Below, one piece after another: positions 1 to 8,418 of a DNA stretch of 64,000 nt. This stretch comes from Mycolicibacter engbaekii (GTDB lineage: Bacteria; Actinomycetota; Actinomycetes; Mycobacteriales; Mycobacteriaceae): positions 38,492 through 102,491 of the forward strand of contig NZ_LQOT01000033.1 in assembly GCF_002101585.1 (NCBI RefSeq). Reading direction: 5' to 3'. The position numbers were made by a program, and so were the translations under genes. Every line of letters begins with the position of its first letter. The stretch's first letter is position 1. The notes under the pieces were generated by a model. It searched no databases and was not told the origin of the DNA. It was given only the letters and a program-made list of their open reading frames with translations.

Positions 1-371
1 GCGAGGACAGGTCCGACCAGTTTCAGTTCCTCATGGAGAAATCGCCGACAGTTATTGATCTCCAGGCGCTTGGACTTGCGGTTTCCGGGCGGGTGGCAGT
101 GGACGACATTCGTGATGAAGATCTGGTCCTTGCGCTGCCCTGCCTGGTCGAGTGCATCATCGATGTAACGACCGCTGCCGCCAGTGAACGGTACGCCCGT
201 TTCCATGCACTGACGGCACAAACTTTGCCCGACGATGACCACGGGGGAATCTACCGAGCCAAACCCCGGTGCTGATTCGGTTTCCTGTGGAATGTTCATT
301 CCCGGACACGCCCGGCACGTTCGAATTTCTGCGGCAATGGCATCCATTTGCCGCTGCTTGGTGGCCGTCAT
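1..371 (-). CDS. Uracil-DNA glycosylase superfamily protein, 5' part (gene runs off the left edge)
   Basis: This is the first 123 or so residues of a minus-strand gene whose 3' end lies outside the window. The sequence shows a CRAC pair (C19, C22), a GVPFTGGSG segment (residues 59-67), NVVHCHPPGNR (88-98, containing C92) and a fourth Cys at C108 in NNCRRFL. These match the four Fe-S cysteines and the PPxNR loop of family 4/5-type uracil-DNA glycosylases, which remove deaminated or damaged bases. The usual GE.PG active-site motif is replaced by GQSLC, so substrate and activity are uncertain. ATG at 371 is preceded by GAGG about ten bases upstream. A plus-strand frame over the same bases has no recognisable content and is rejected. 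Confidence 0.72.
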   Translation of the reverse strand, partial: MTATKQRQMDAIAAEIRTCRACPGMNIPQETESAPGFGSVDSPVVIVGQSLCRQCMETGVPFTGGSGRYIDDALDQAGQRKDQIFITNVVHCHPPGNRKSKRLEINNCRRFLHEELKLVGPVL

Positions 372-579
372 ATGGTGTTGCACCTCAGATTCATTTGGTA
401 ATCGGTGACCAGCACTTCTGGTCACCGTAGTACCGGTTTGCAGTGTTGTGGATTGGTTTACCGCAAAGGTCTGACAATGCTGCGGCAGCGCCTAACCTGG
501 GGAGCCGTACAAAGTGACGTCGGAACTCTAGCGATCGGTAGCTCGCACGCTTGTCGGACCGGCGCGACAGTATGGCGCT

Positions 580-849
580 ATGAAGTTCGGAATTGCATCC
601 GCCACGGCTGCTGCCGGCGCCACCGCCATCTGGCTGGCCGCGGCTGCGCTCGCTGCTCCGGTCGGTGCCGAGCAGGGCCATTCGCCGCCGGGGTGTGGAT
701 TCACGAGCCAATTGCCGTGGTCACCATGCGCGGCGGTACCGCCGTGGGGCCATCGGTACCCCGGCGGATACGACTGGTCAGGCAAAGAGCCGGGCAAGTG
801 GGGTCCGGGCGGCTACCACTACTGCGATTACCGCGAGGGGTGCCCGTGA
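580..849 (+). CDS. Small secreted Cys-containing hypothetical protein
   Basis: This 89-residue protein has a clear N-terminal signal peptide: Lys at position 2, a long Ala-rich hydrophobic core, and a likely cleavage after APVGA near residue 30. The mature part is about 59 residues, rich in Gly, Pro, Tyr and Trp, with four Cys that could form two disulfides (PPGCG, SPCAA, HYCDY, EGCP). It resembles the many short exported mycobacterial proteins of unknown role. I do not recognise a named family. No strong Shine-Dalgarno is visible, so the gene may be leaderless or weakly translated. It is followed 92 bases later by another exported protein on the same strand. The 208 bases before it hold nothing I can assign. 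Confidence 0.6.
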   Translation: MKFGIASATAAAGATAIWLAAAALAAPVGAEQGHSPPGCGFTSQLPWSPCAAVPPWGHRYPGGYDWSGKEPGKWGPGGYHYCDYREGCP

Positions 850-941
850 CGCCGTGACGGGCCCCCGCCGCACCACAAACCCGCGCGTTTCTCCTCGCTG
901 ACCTGCGTTCCTAGAGTTACCGTAGTGGCTCCAGTCATGAA

Positions 942-1913
942 ATGAGTGTTGTGGGATCAGTCAGCCGCCACCCCCGTATCACCGTCGGCATCGCAGCCCT
1001 GGCCGCCGGTGCCCTCGTCATGCCGCCGTCGGTGGCGCCGCCTCCGCCGGCTGTCACGCGCGCAGTCGAGTTGGCGGCCAATCCGCTGGACCCCTACGTA
1101 GACCTGGTCACCAACACGTTCAACAATCTGGTCACCATCGGCGGGCACTGGCTCGAAGACCCGCTGCCCACGGTGGTGCAGCTCGTCACGAACTGGTTCG
1201 GCTATGTGGAGACGACGTTCGACTTGTTGGGTGCCACGGCGCGGTCGTTCGTCGACGGCCTGATCAACCTGCCCGGACAGCTGGAAGTCCTGTTCGGTGC
1301 CATCGAGGCCGGGAACATCGTGGAGGCGCTCGGGCAGGGCATCATCGTCGTGTTGAGCGCGTTTCCGGTCCTCGGATTGGTGGACCACCTGGTGGCGATT
1401 CCTTACGGAATCGTGGGCAACGTCGTCAGCGCGGCCATGGCCACGCTGCATGCGGTCCAGGTGCCGGTCGGGCTGGCCGCGCTGAGCTCGGTGCAGGCCG
1501 CGTTCGCCGAGGTGGGAACGATTGCCCGCGACTTCATCGACGACCTGTCCTCCGGAGATATCGCCGGTGCGCTGGTCGGGTTGATCGGTGCGCCGGCCCA
1601 ACTTCTCGACGCGTTCCTCAACAGTGAAACCCCCGGCCTGGCAGGACTTCTCGCGCCCTTCGAAGATGTGAACCAATCCGGGTTCGTCGACGCCCTGGTG
1701 AACTATCTGCCGCGTGCCGTCGCCGAATCGATCGGCGCCCCCTACTCACCGCTCGCCGAACCGCTCGTGCCGGACGTCGCAGACATCGCAGGCATCGCGC
1801 TCGCCGAACCCCTCGTGCCGGACGTCGTAGACATCGCGCTCGCCGAACCGCTGCTGCCGGACGTCGCAGACGCCGTGCTCGCCGATCCGGGCGACCTGCT
1901 GCCCGAGTTCTGA
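942..1913 (+). CDS. Secreted hydrophobic mycobacterial protein with C-terminal repeats
   Basis: This 323-residue protein starts with a signal sequence (hydrophobic segment about residues 13-30, followed by a Pro-rich stretch and an AVELAA-like junction near 43-47). The body is Leu, Val, Ala and Gly rich, with amphipathic segments that start PLDPYVDLVTNTFNNL. This is the style of a mycobacterial family of exported proteins of unknown function, related in feel to PE/PPE C-terminal regions but without PE or PPE motifs. The last 60 or so residues are an imperfect tandem repeat. The protein at 4319-4945 has the same general character. Function is unknown; a cell-envelope location is inferred. Confidence 0.7.
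   Translation: MSVVGSVSRHPRITVGIAALAAGALVMPPSVAPPPPAVTRAVELAANPLDPYVDLVTNTFNNLVTIGGHWLEDPLPTVVQLVTNWFGYVETTFDLLGATARSFVDGLINLPGQLEVLFGAIEAGNIVEALGQGIIVVLSAFPVLGLVDHLVAIPYGIVGNVVSAAMATLHAVQVPVGLAALSSVQAAFAEVGTIARDFIDDLSSGDIAGALVGLIGAPAQLLDAFLNSETPGLAGLLAPFEDVNQSGFVDALVNYLPRAVAESIGAPYSPLAEPLVPDVADIAGIALAEPLVPDVVDIALAEPLLPDVADAVLADPGDLLPEF
1752..1889 (+). repeat. In-frame tandem repeat at the end of the secreted protein
   Basis: Three imperfect copies of a unit of about 13-16 codons encode LAEPLVPDVADIA-type peptides, followed by a partial fourth copy (LADP). The first copy carries an extra GIA tripeptide. The repeat stays in frame to the stop codon, so copy number can vary without disrupting the protein. 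Confidence 0.8.
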
Positions 1914-2105
1914 ACCTTCCGGCGCCGATGACGCCGGCGGGCCCCTGCTCCGGTAAATCCAAGCCAAGTTAACCCGAAGAACGTATTGCGCTTGTTCTGT
2001 GATCGTGTCGTGTTACGGGTGTGATTTTTGTTGCCCATTGTTACGGACGTTGCATGAGCGTTCTGAGAGCGAGTCGGTGTCGTAACCGAATGAGGAGTTT
2101 GGTTC

Positions 2106-4289
2106 GTGGGTCAAGGGGCAGTTGAGCGGTCTCGGCGCCACCTGGGGTGGACCGCCCCGGCGAGGACCATAAAACGCCGACTGCGCTGGACGGCCGTGAT
2201 CGCCGTTCTCTCAGTGCTTTCCGGCGGAGCGGGGATCGCCTCGGGCGTGCCGGCGGTGCCGTTCGCGTCGAGCGCCCAAGTGCAGAACGTGATGGCCGTG
2301 ACCACCACCTCCACCCCCGTGACGGCCGGACTGGTGGCCAACCCGGCCAACCCCGCCGCCCAGTTCACGATCGTCACCCCGCCCGCGCACGGCACCGTGA
2401 CCGTCAGCGACGCCACCTTCACCTACACCCCGGCCACCGGCTATGTCGGCACCGACGCCTTCAGCTACACCACGGCCGATGACGCCTCGTTCTCGAACCC
2501 GGCTACCGTGGGCATCCAGGTGGTGTCCGAGTCGTCGGCGCCGCCGTCGCTGGCCACCGCCTGCACCGACCTGGGCCCGGCGTTCAATCCGGTGTGTACG
2601 GCGATCGGCGATGTCACCGATCCGCTGGTACAGGCTTGCAGCACAGTCGGTTCGGTGGCGGCCTGTAGCTGGTTCGGCGGCAACAAGCACGGGTTGATCA
2701 GCGCCTGCTTCGACGTCGCCACCGGACAGCTCGCCGTGACATGCAAGACCCTCGACGCCGCAGCGCAACTGGTGGCCAGCCAATGCCGGGTGATCAACGG
2801 CCCGATCAACTACTGCGCCCTGCGCGGCGGCAGTCCCATCGGCGACGCCAGCGTGCAGAAGTACCTTGCCGGGCCGGTGCACCGGGCGCTGGTTCAGCAG
2901 TACCGGCTGACCCTGGACCTACCTCTGCGGGACGCCCAGCTGCCGTCCACCCACAACTCGTACAACTACACCAACGCCAATATCCCGCCGACTCTTTCGG
3001 GCATGGATCCCGACCAGCTGTATTCGGTGGTCAACCAGCTCGACATGGACATCCGGGCGCTGGAGATCGACGTGCACTGGTTCACCAGCCTGGGCGCGCC
3101 CGGCGGGTACGCGCCCATCTTGTGTCACGGCTTCGACAATCACCTGGGCTGCACGTTCGAACGCACCGCGGCCTCCGGCTTCCAGGAGATCCGCCGCTGG
3201 CTCGACGCCCATCCCGACCAGGTGATCGTCCTCTACATCGAGAACCGCCTCGACGACCCGGTCGACGACGTCACCAAGTCGCTGCCCGCCGGTGCCGCGG
3301 TCATCGAGAGCACGCTGGGCAGCACCTCGGCCCGCGACCTGTTGTTCCGGCCCAGCCAGGTCCAGGCTGGCGCCACCTGCGCCACCACCGGGGTACCGCT
3401 GGACGTGAGCCTGGCCGATATCCAGGCCTCCGGAAAGCAGGTCCTGCTCTACACCAGCGGATGCGGCCGCGACCCGGGCTGGGATGCGCTGGGCTTCAAT
3501 GACAGCAACGTCGTGGAAAAGGGCCAGCCGGTCACCGTGCAGTACCCGGACTGCTACTTCTCCCGGGCGCAGTTCGACACCAACTGGACCCGCTTCTTCG
3601 ACTCCAACACCCTGGTCGACGTACTCGCCGGCGGCGGCGCCTACCAGCCGATGTCGGGGGAGGCCATTCACGAGATGATGCGCTGCGGCACCAATGCGCC
3701 CGGGCTGAACTTCGTGGACCCGCAGAGCGATCAGCTGGGTGGGTTTGTATGGAGTTGGTCCTACGGCCAACCGCTGTCCAGCCCCACTCAGCAATGCGCG
3801 GTGCACAACGGTTCCGGTCGCTTCCAGGCAGAGTCCTGCGGCCAGAACATGCCGTACGCCTGCCAGGGTCCCGACGGCTGGCACGTCAGCTCCGGATCCG
3901 GCCAGTTCGGCGGCGGCACCGTTGGCTGCATCGGTCACGGCTCATTCGCCGTGCCGCGCAACGGCTATCAGAACGAACAGCTCAAGGCGGCCAAGGCCCA
4001 GGCCGGTGTCGAGCGGGTCTGGTTGGCCTACACCGCCGGCAACGACGGCAACTGGAGCGCGGGCACGGCCGCCCCGGCCGCACCGGCGTCCACGCCGGCA
4101 CCGACATCGCCGCTGACCCCGACATTGCCGCTGACCCCGATGACACCGACGGAACCGCTGACCCCGATGTCGCCGGCGTCGCCGCTGACACCGTCGGCTC
4201 CGCTGGTGCCCGCGGCCCCGGTCCCGCCGGCTCTGCCACCGATGCTGATGACCCAGCCCGGTGCGCCGCTGACGGGACGGGTGTCATGA
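2106..4289 (+). CDS. Exported PI-PLC-like phosphodiesterase with Ig-like domain and Pro/Thr tail
   Basis: This 727-residue protein starts at GTG, eight bases after a strong GAGGAG. An Arg-rich N terminus and hydrophobic segment (about 29-47) form an export signal. Residues 62-140 look like a bacterial cadherin/Ig-like repeat (TPPAHGTVT, FTYTPATGYVGTDAFSY). Residues 270-640 resemble the phosphatidylinositol-specific phospholipase C X-type fold. STHNSY gives H283 and N284, LEIDVHW gives E320 and D322, and LCHGF gives H341, which corresponds to the two-histidine active site. Many Cys suggest disulfides. The last 60-65 residues are a low-complexity PLTP/PLVP repeat, probably a wall-spanning or glycosylated tail. 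The phosphodiesterase fold is a family inference; the substrate is unknown. Confidence 0.72.
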   Translation: MGQGAVERSRRHLGWTAPARTIKRRLRWTAVIAVLSVLSGGAGIASGVPAVPFASSAQVQNVMAVTTTSTPVTAGLVANPANPAAQFTIVTPPAHGTVTVSDATFTYTPATGYVGTDAFSYTTADDASFSNPATVGIQVVSESSAPPSLATACTDLGPAFNPVCTAIGDVTDPLVQACSTVGSVAACSWFGGNKHGLISACFDVATGQLAVTCKTLDAAAQLVASQCRVINGPINYCALRGGSPIGDASVQKYLAGPVHRALVQQYRLTLDLPLRDAQLPSTHNSYNYTNANIPPTLSGMDPDQLYSVVNQLDMDIRALEIDVHWFTSLGAPGGYAPILCHGFDNHLGCTFERTAASGFQEIRRWLDAHPDQVIVLYIENRLDDPVDDVTKSLPAGAAVIESTLGSTSARDLLFRPSQVQAGATCATTGVPLDVSLADIQASGKQVLLYTSGCGRDPGWDALGFNDSNVVEKGQPVTVQYPDCYFSRAQFDTNWTRFFDSNTLVDVLAGGGAYQPMSGEAIHEMMRCGTNAPGLNFVDPQSDQLGGFVWSWSYGQPLSSPTQQCAVHNGSGRFQAESCGQNMPYACQGPDGWHVSSGSGQFGGGTVGCIGHGSFAVPRNGYQNEQLKAAKAQAGVERVWLAYTAGNDGNWSAGTAAPAAPASTPAPTSPLTPTLPLTPMTPTEPLTPMSPASPLTPSAPLVPAAPVPPALPPMLMTQPGAPLTGRVS

Positions 4290-4318
4290 TCACTGCCGGG
4301 CGGGCTTACCCGCGCCTC

Positions 4319-4945
4319 TCACAGGCCGACGAGGTCGAGCAGGCTGTCGCCCAGCAGCGCAGGGACCCCGAGGAAGACCATCGCCGGTAGCATGACGAAC
4401 AGGTCGTCCACGCCTGCGAAGGTGTGATACAGGCTGTCGGCGATGTCGCCCGCGAAGAAGCTCTGCACGCCTGCGCTGAGCTCGTAGGCGCCGGCTTGGA
4501 ACAACTCCGTCAGGCTGGGAACAAGCGTGGACCAGTCCGTGAGTGGCGGGTTGATGGCGAATTCGCCGGCGAAGGATAGGTAGCCCCCGAAGTTCTGGCC
4601 CAGCACACCGCCCACCGCGGCCAGCAGGATGTTCTCTGGGACAGCGGGAAAGATATTGGCACCGGCCGAGGCGAAGTTTCCGACGGCTCCCAAAAGGTCG
4701 AGTTCGAAGAGGTCCGATAGTCCCTCCTGCACAAGGTTTCCGGCAAGGGACAGGTTGATTCCCAAGGCCGGCAACAGATCTGAGGCCGTCCCTGCGGGAT
4801 AGGGGAGGATGGTGAAATCGGCTGTGCCTGCTGTTAGCTGGACCGCGGCTTGGCTTAGCTGAGGGGATGCGGGACCGACGGCGAGAAGGCTGGCGCCGGC
4901 CGCGACAATGGCTGCTGCTGCGTGCGTGCGACGGACGTGGTTCAT
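4319..4945 (-). CDS. Secreted hydrophobic hypothetical protein
   Basis: This protein has 208 residues from ATG at 4945, chosen because GGGAGGG lies just upstream and the signal peptide begins here (MNHVRRTH, then an Ala-rich core to about residue 30). An upstream in-frame ATG at 5020 would overlap the predicted promoter. The mature region starts AAVQLTAG and continues with long Leu, Phe and Gly-rich amphipathic stretches, with LLGDSLLDLVGL at the C terminus. It resembles the exported protein at 942-1913 in composition and may belong to the same broad family of mycobacterial envelope proteins. It is convergent with the PI-PLC-like gene. Function is unknown. Confidence 0.65.
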   Translation of the reverse strand: MNHVRRTHAAAAIVAAGASLLAVGPASPQLSQAAVQLTAGTADFTILPYPAGTASDLLPALGINLSLAGNLVQEGLSDLFELDLLGAVGNFASAGANIFPAVPENILLAAVGGVLGQNFGGYLSFAGEFAINPPLTDWSTLVPSLTELFQAGAYELSAGVQSFFAGDIADSLYHTFAGVDDLFVMLPAMVFLGVPALLGDSLLDLVGL

Positions 4946-4991
4946 GGGTGCCCTCCCAGCGAAGTTAACGGACAGTTTTCCTGCTTTCACG

Positions 4992-5020
4992 AACGTAGCG
5001 TTAGCAATTACTGAGCGCAA
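4992..5020 (-). promoter_or_regulatory. Candidate sigma-A-type promoter for the secreted protein at 4319-4945
   Basis: On the minus strand TTGCGC and TACGTT are separated by 17 bases, a good spacing for -35 and -10 boxes. The -10 box ends about 46 bases before the chosen ATG, leaving room for the GGGAGGG ribosome site. I see nothing else in the gap 4946-5249; its short open frames look like chance. Confidence 0.35.
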
Positions 5021-5249
5021 CCTGAAGTTTCAGTGGCCTTAGCTGAGGATTCTATTGGGTGGCTCCGCCCGTGGGCCTGCGGAAAGTCACGTCCGGAATC
5101 CGCTCGCAGCACCCCGGGTCACTCCTGCACTCCCGGGTGGAATGGGCGCTGTCGGCACGGCCGTGCGAAATCCGCGCCACGATGTGCCGAGCTACCAACA
5201 CCGGCCGGGGGACGCCGCGGTCTGGGTCGCGGCGCAACCGCTTGTGCCG

Positions 5250-5960
5250 CTACAGCTTCCCGGCGACGAAGTCAGCCGCCTGGTTGACCATGCCTGACGA
5301 GATGTAGGCGCTGGCCAGGTGCTGCGGCCAGTTCTCCTGCCACGTGTTGGGGTCGGCGGGGTTGCAGACCGGGTCGGCGCCGTGGCACTGCTCGATGGTC
5401 CGGTCGTTGTACACCGGGTTGAAGTTCGTGATGGGGCCGACCCATTGGCTGCCATTGCCGAACAACGCAACCGCGGCGATGTGCTGGTCGGCGCCCGGCG
5501 GCAGGGGATTGTTGAAGCCAAACGCTGAGAACGGGACCGCAAGCACCACGTCGGTGACCGCCGCGCCCAGCGAGTATCCGCCCGGCACGATGCGGGTGTT
5601 GGGGCAGCCGTTGATCGTGTTCTGAATGTGGGCGCTCATGTCATTGGCGCCCACGTCGATCTGATTGTCGGCGGGGTATTTCACCGCGTACAGACTGATG
5701 TTCTTCGACGACTTGGCGCGCAACGCGCTGACGAAGGCGTTGCCCACCGCACCGGCCCCGGGGGACTCCAGGCGCCCGCGGGCGAACACCACCTCGACGT
5801 CGGGGCAGGCCGCGGCGGCCGGGGCAACTGCTCCGGGCGTCCCGGCGGGAATCACGACGGGCGCGGTCAGCAAGGCAGCCGCCAGCACCGTGCCGGAGCC
5901 GGCGAGTCGCAATCGGCGGGCCAGGGTTTCGCTCACGAAATGGATAGTAATGCGTTGCAT
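5250..5960 (-). CDS. Cutinase family serine esterase, secreted
   Basis: This protein has 236 residues from the inner ATG at 5960; an ATG ten codons upstream is also in frame. After a signal peptide ending near APAAAA, the mature enzyme starts ACPDVEVVFARG, the usual mycobacterial cutinase opening. The catalytic triad is readable: Ser in GGYSLG (S130 from the chosen start), Asp in CHGADPVC (D196) and His in WPQHLAS (H214). The nucleophile elbow is GYSLG rather than the common GYSQG. Cutinase-like proteins hydrolyse lipid esters at or outside the cell wall. The first cutinase residues also read ARGRLESPG where ARGTGE or ARGSG is usual. Two more cutinases lie at 25.1-26.6 kb. Confidence 0.9.
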   Translation of the reverse strand: MQRITIHFVSETLARRLRLAGSGTVLAAALLTAPVVIPAGTPGAVAPAAAACPDVEVVFARGRLESPGAGAVGNAFVSALRAKSSKNISLYAVKYPADNQIDVGANDMSAHIQNTINGCPNTRIVPGGYSLGAAVTDVVLAVPFSAFGFNNPLPPGADQHIAAVALFGNGSQWVGPITNFNPVYNDRTIEQCHGADPVCNPADPNTWQENWPQHLASAYISSGMVNQAADFVAGKL

Positions 5961-6053
5961 CGTCTCGTCGCCACCGGAGCAGCGGGGCACCGTCGGCCGT
6001 CGGGCACCGATCGGCTCAGCTGGCCCCGCGCTGTAATGGATGAGATCCGGCCG

Positions 6054-7643
6054 CTATTCGGCGTCGGCGGGTCCCAGCAGGCGTACCTCCTCCAAGTCCA
6101 TCTCCGCCTGGACCTCGCGTAAGACGATGTCGTCGATCTGATTTCGGTCGCGCAGTTCGGTGACCACGCGGCGCTGGTGCTCGAGTACGCCCAACTGCAG
6201 CTGCCGCATGACGTCGTCGCGTTCGGCGACGGCGTTCGCCTGCTCGGGCGCCGTCGCCAGCGCAGCCCGATCCTGGTATTCCTGGCGCAGTCCACTCACC
6301 AGGTCCGCGTCGGCCTGAAGGTCTTCGGCCACCCGCGGCAACGCCTCCAACGCCGCTTCGGCGGCACGGGTGCGGGCCAGCTGCAACTCCTCGGCGTGGG
6401 CGGTGTCGGCGGGCATGCGGGCCCAGCGGACGACGGCGGGCAACGTACTGCCCTGCAACAGCACCGTCACCAGGATCACAAACGACACCACATAGATGAT
6501 CAGGTGGCGATCGGGGAACGGTGTGCCGGCATGGGTGGTCATCGGGACGGCCAGCGCCGCGGCCAGCGAGACCGCACCGCGGAACCCGGCCCAGCTCGAC
6601 ACCATGCGCTGACGCCAGTTGACGCGACGGGCGCGCTGTACGGCCCGGCGGTCCACCATGCGGATGAGCATGGTGGTGATCTCCGTCCACGCGATCCGGG
6701 TGACGATGACGACAGCGGTGACGGCCAGTCCCAGGACGGTGGCGTGCCGAAGCCCGGCGCCGACGTGGTGAATGCCATGGACCGCACCGGGAATCTGCAC
6801 CCCGACGAACACCCACAGCGAGCCGTTGATCAGAAACGTCGCCATGTCCCAGAACGCAAAGGCCTGCAGTCGCGAGCGCGCCCCGACCACCCGCGGCCCC
6901 ACATAGGTGAGTACCAGTGCTGAGACCAGCACCGCCACCACGCCGCTGCAATCAAAGGTCTGGGCCAGCAGGAACGCCGCGAACGGTGTCAGCACGCTTA
7001 AGGCGCCTTCCTCCAGGGGCGCGTCGATACGGCGGCGCAGCAGCGTCACCGCCCCGGCCACCAGCAGACCGGCCGCGATACCGCCGAGGTAGGAGCCCAC
7101 GAAACGTTCCACCAGATGGAGCGGCCCGATCGCCGGGCTGCCGGTCGCGACGGCGACGGTCACCGCGAACAACACCAGGGCCGTCCCGTCGTTGATGATG
7201 CTCTCGGCACGCAGCACGGTCAGGGGCCGGCGCGGCAGCTTCTTGGCCAGTCCGGCCACCGCGGCGGCGTCGGTGGGCGAGAGCACCGCGCCCAGGACGG
7301 AGGCCGCATGCGGCTCCATCCCCAGCGCGCGGGCGGTCCACGACACCGCCACCGCGGTGGCTATCACCAGGCCCACGCTGACCAGCACGATCATGCGCAG
7401 GTTCGCGCGGATCTCGCGAAAGCTGGTGTTCATGCTCTCCCAGTACAGGATCGCCGGCAGGAACAGCAGCAACACGATCTCCCCGTCAAGCTGCGCATCG
7501 CCGAAGCGGGGGATGAGACCCAGCGCGCCGCCGAGCAGGATCAGCAGTACCGGGGGACCGACCCGATACCGTTTGCCCAGGACGGTGCCCAGGACCACGG
7601 TGGCGACGAGGGTGACAACGACGACGAGGCCAAACACCTTCAC
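6054..7643 (-). CDS. Na+/H+ antiporter, CPA1/NhaP type
   Basis: This 529-residue membrane protein has about twelve hydrophobic segments over residues 1-420 and a charged cytoplasmic tail of about 100 residues. Family landmarks are LPAILYWESMN near residues 62-72, SPTDAAAVAGLAKKLP, and SIINDGTALVLF, the conserved Asn-Asp ion-binding region of CPA1 exchangers. It would exchange internal Na+ (or another cation) for external H+ in pH and salt homeostasis. The family includes the M. tuberculosis protein annotated yjcE, but I cannot show orthology. The C-terminal tail is rich in Glu, Arg and Gln and probably coiled or regulatory. It lies 33 bases downstream of the TetR gene on the same strand. Confidence 0.88.
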   Translation of the reverse strand: MKVFGLVVVVTLVATVVLGTVLGKRYRVGPPVLLILLGGALGLIPRFGDAQLDGEIVLLLFLPAILYWESMNTSFREIRANLRMIVLVSVGLVIATAVAVSWTARALGMEPHAASVLGAVLSPTDAAAVAGLAKKLPRRPLTVLRAESIINDGTALVLFAVTVAVATGSPAIGPLHLVERFVGSYLGGIAAGLLVAGAVTLLRRRIDAPLEEGALSVLTPFAAFLLAQTFDCSGVVAVLVSALVLTYVGPRVVGARSRLQAFAFWDMATFLINGSLWVFVGVQIPGAVHGIHHVGAGLRHATVLGLAVTAVVIVTRIAWTEITTMLIRMVDRRAVQRARRVNWRQRMVSSWAGFRGAVSLAAALAVPMTTHAGTPFPDRHLIIYVVSFVILVTVLLQGSTLPAVVRWARMPADTAHAEELQLARTRAAEAALEALPRVAEDLQADADLVSGLRQEYQDRAALATAPEQANAVAERDDVMRQLQLGVLEHQRRVVTELRDRNQIDDIVLREVQAEMDLEEVRLLGPADAE

Positions 7644-7676
7644 ATCCTCGCTTGGATGCCCGTTATCCGCAGCGGC

Positions 7677-8309
7677 TCAGCCGTTCCGCGAGGGCTCCAG
7701 GTAGGCCGCCAGCGCATTGGTCAGCCCGCGGCGGGCCTCGTCGAGGTCGGCGTAGGAGCCCAGCTGGCGTTCGGACACCAGGCCGCGCATTGCGCCCGGA
7801 ATGAGGGCGGCCACTTCGCGTACGCGTTGCGGGTCGACGCCCAGATCTGCGAAGGCGGCATGGCATGTGGTCAGCCAGCTCTTGCCCCAGGAGAACAGTT
7901 CGGCAGCGGTGCGCGGGTACAGCCGCTCCAGTTCGCGGTGGTCGCGGGGCAGGGCGGCCCGCAGGTTCTCGATCGCCCGGGAGTCCGGCGATGCCAGCCC
8001 TTCATAAAGCGTGTCGATGATCGCCGCGACCCGATCCCGCAGCGGCGCACCCGAATTCAGGGTTCCAAAGGCTGAGATGGCCGCGTCGCGCCGTTCGGCG
8101 GTGCGGTGCAGGACCGCCGCCCAGAAGCCATCGACGTCGCCGAACTGGTACTGCACGGCGCCCCACGTGGCGCCGCACTCCCTGGCGATCCGGCTGGCCG
8201 AGACCGCGCCGGGATCGCCGGTGGCCAGGGAGCGCACCGCGGCGTCCAGCATGGCCTCGCGGGTAGCCAGCCCGCGCTTGTTGCTGCGCCGCGCCTCCGA
8301 TTGAGCCAT
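7677..8309 (-). CDS. TetR family transcriptional regulator
   Basis: This 210-residue protein has an N-terminal helix-turn-helix domain at about residues 15-60: TREAMLDAAVRSL, SASRIARECG and GAVQYQFGDVDGFWAAV are typical TetR helices. The C-terminal 140 residues form the ligand and dimer domain and are not conserved enough to assign a ligand. It is divergent from the Rieske oxygenase operon, with a perfect 16-bp palindrome in the shared intergenic region. It therefore most likely represses that operon and itself in response to a substrate of the pathway. Confidence 0.88.
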   Translation of the reverse strand: MAQSEARRSNKRGLATREAMLDAAVRSLATGDPGAVSASRIARECGATWGAVQYQFGDVDGFWAAVLHRTAERRDAAISAFGTLNSGAPLRDRVAAIIDTLYEGLASPDSRAIENLRAALPRDHRELERLYPRTAAELFSWGKSWLTTCHAAFADLGVDPQRVREVAALIPGAMRGLVSERQLGSYADLDEARRGLTNALAAYLEPSRNG

Positions 8310-8332
8310 CCCCGGAATCCTAACAAGATTTC

Positions 8333-8348
8333 CATAGTGCCCACTATG
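8333..8348. promoter_or_regulatory. Perfect palindromic operator between TetR and Rieske genes
   Basis: CATAGTG-CC-CACTATG is a perfect inverted repeat with 7-bp arms. It sits 24 bases before the TetR start and about 70 bases before the oxygenase start. Position and symmetry fit a TetR operator controlling both divergent promoters. Confidence 0.6.
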
Positions 8349-8418
8349 ATTCTGTGGCGAGGCGCATTATGCTCCGACAGTCGGTGTCCGGTCCAGACCA
8401 CAGAGAGGACGCGTTGGC

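Noticed and set aside
33..275. 80-codon plus-strand frame at the left edge
   Set aside because: It lies antisense to the uracil-DNA glycosylase-like gene, which has clear Fe-S and PPGNR motifs; the plus-strand product has no recognisable features.
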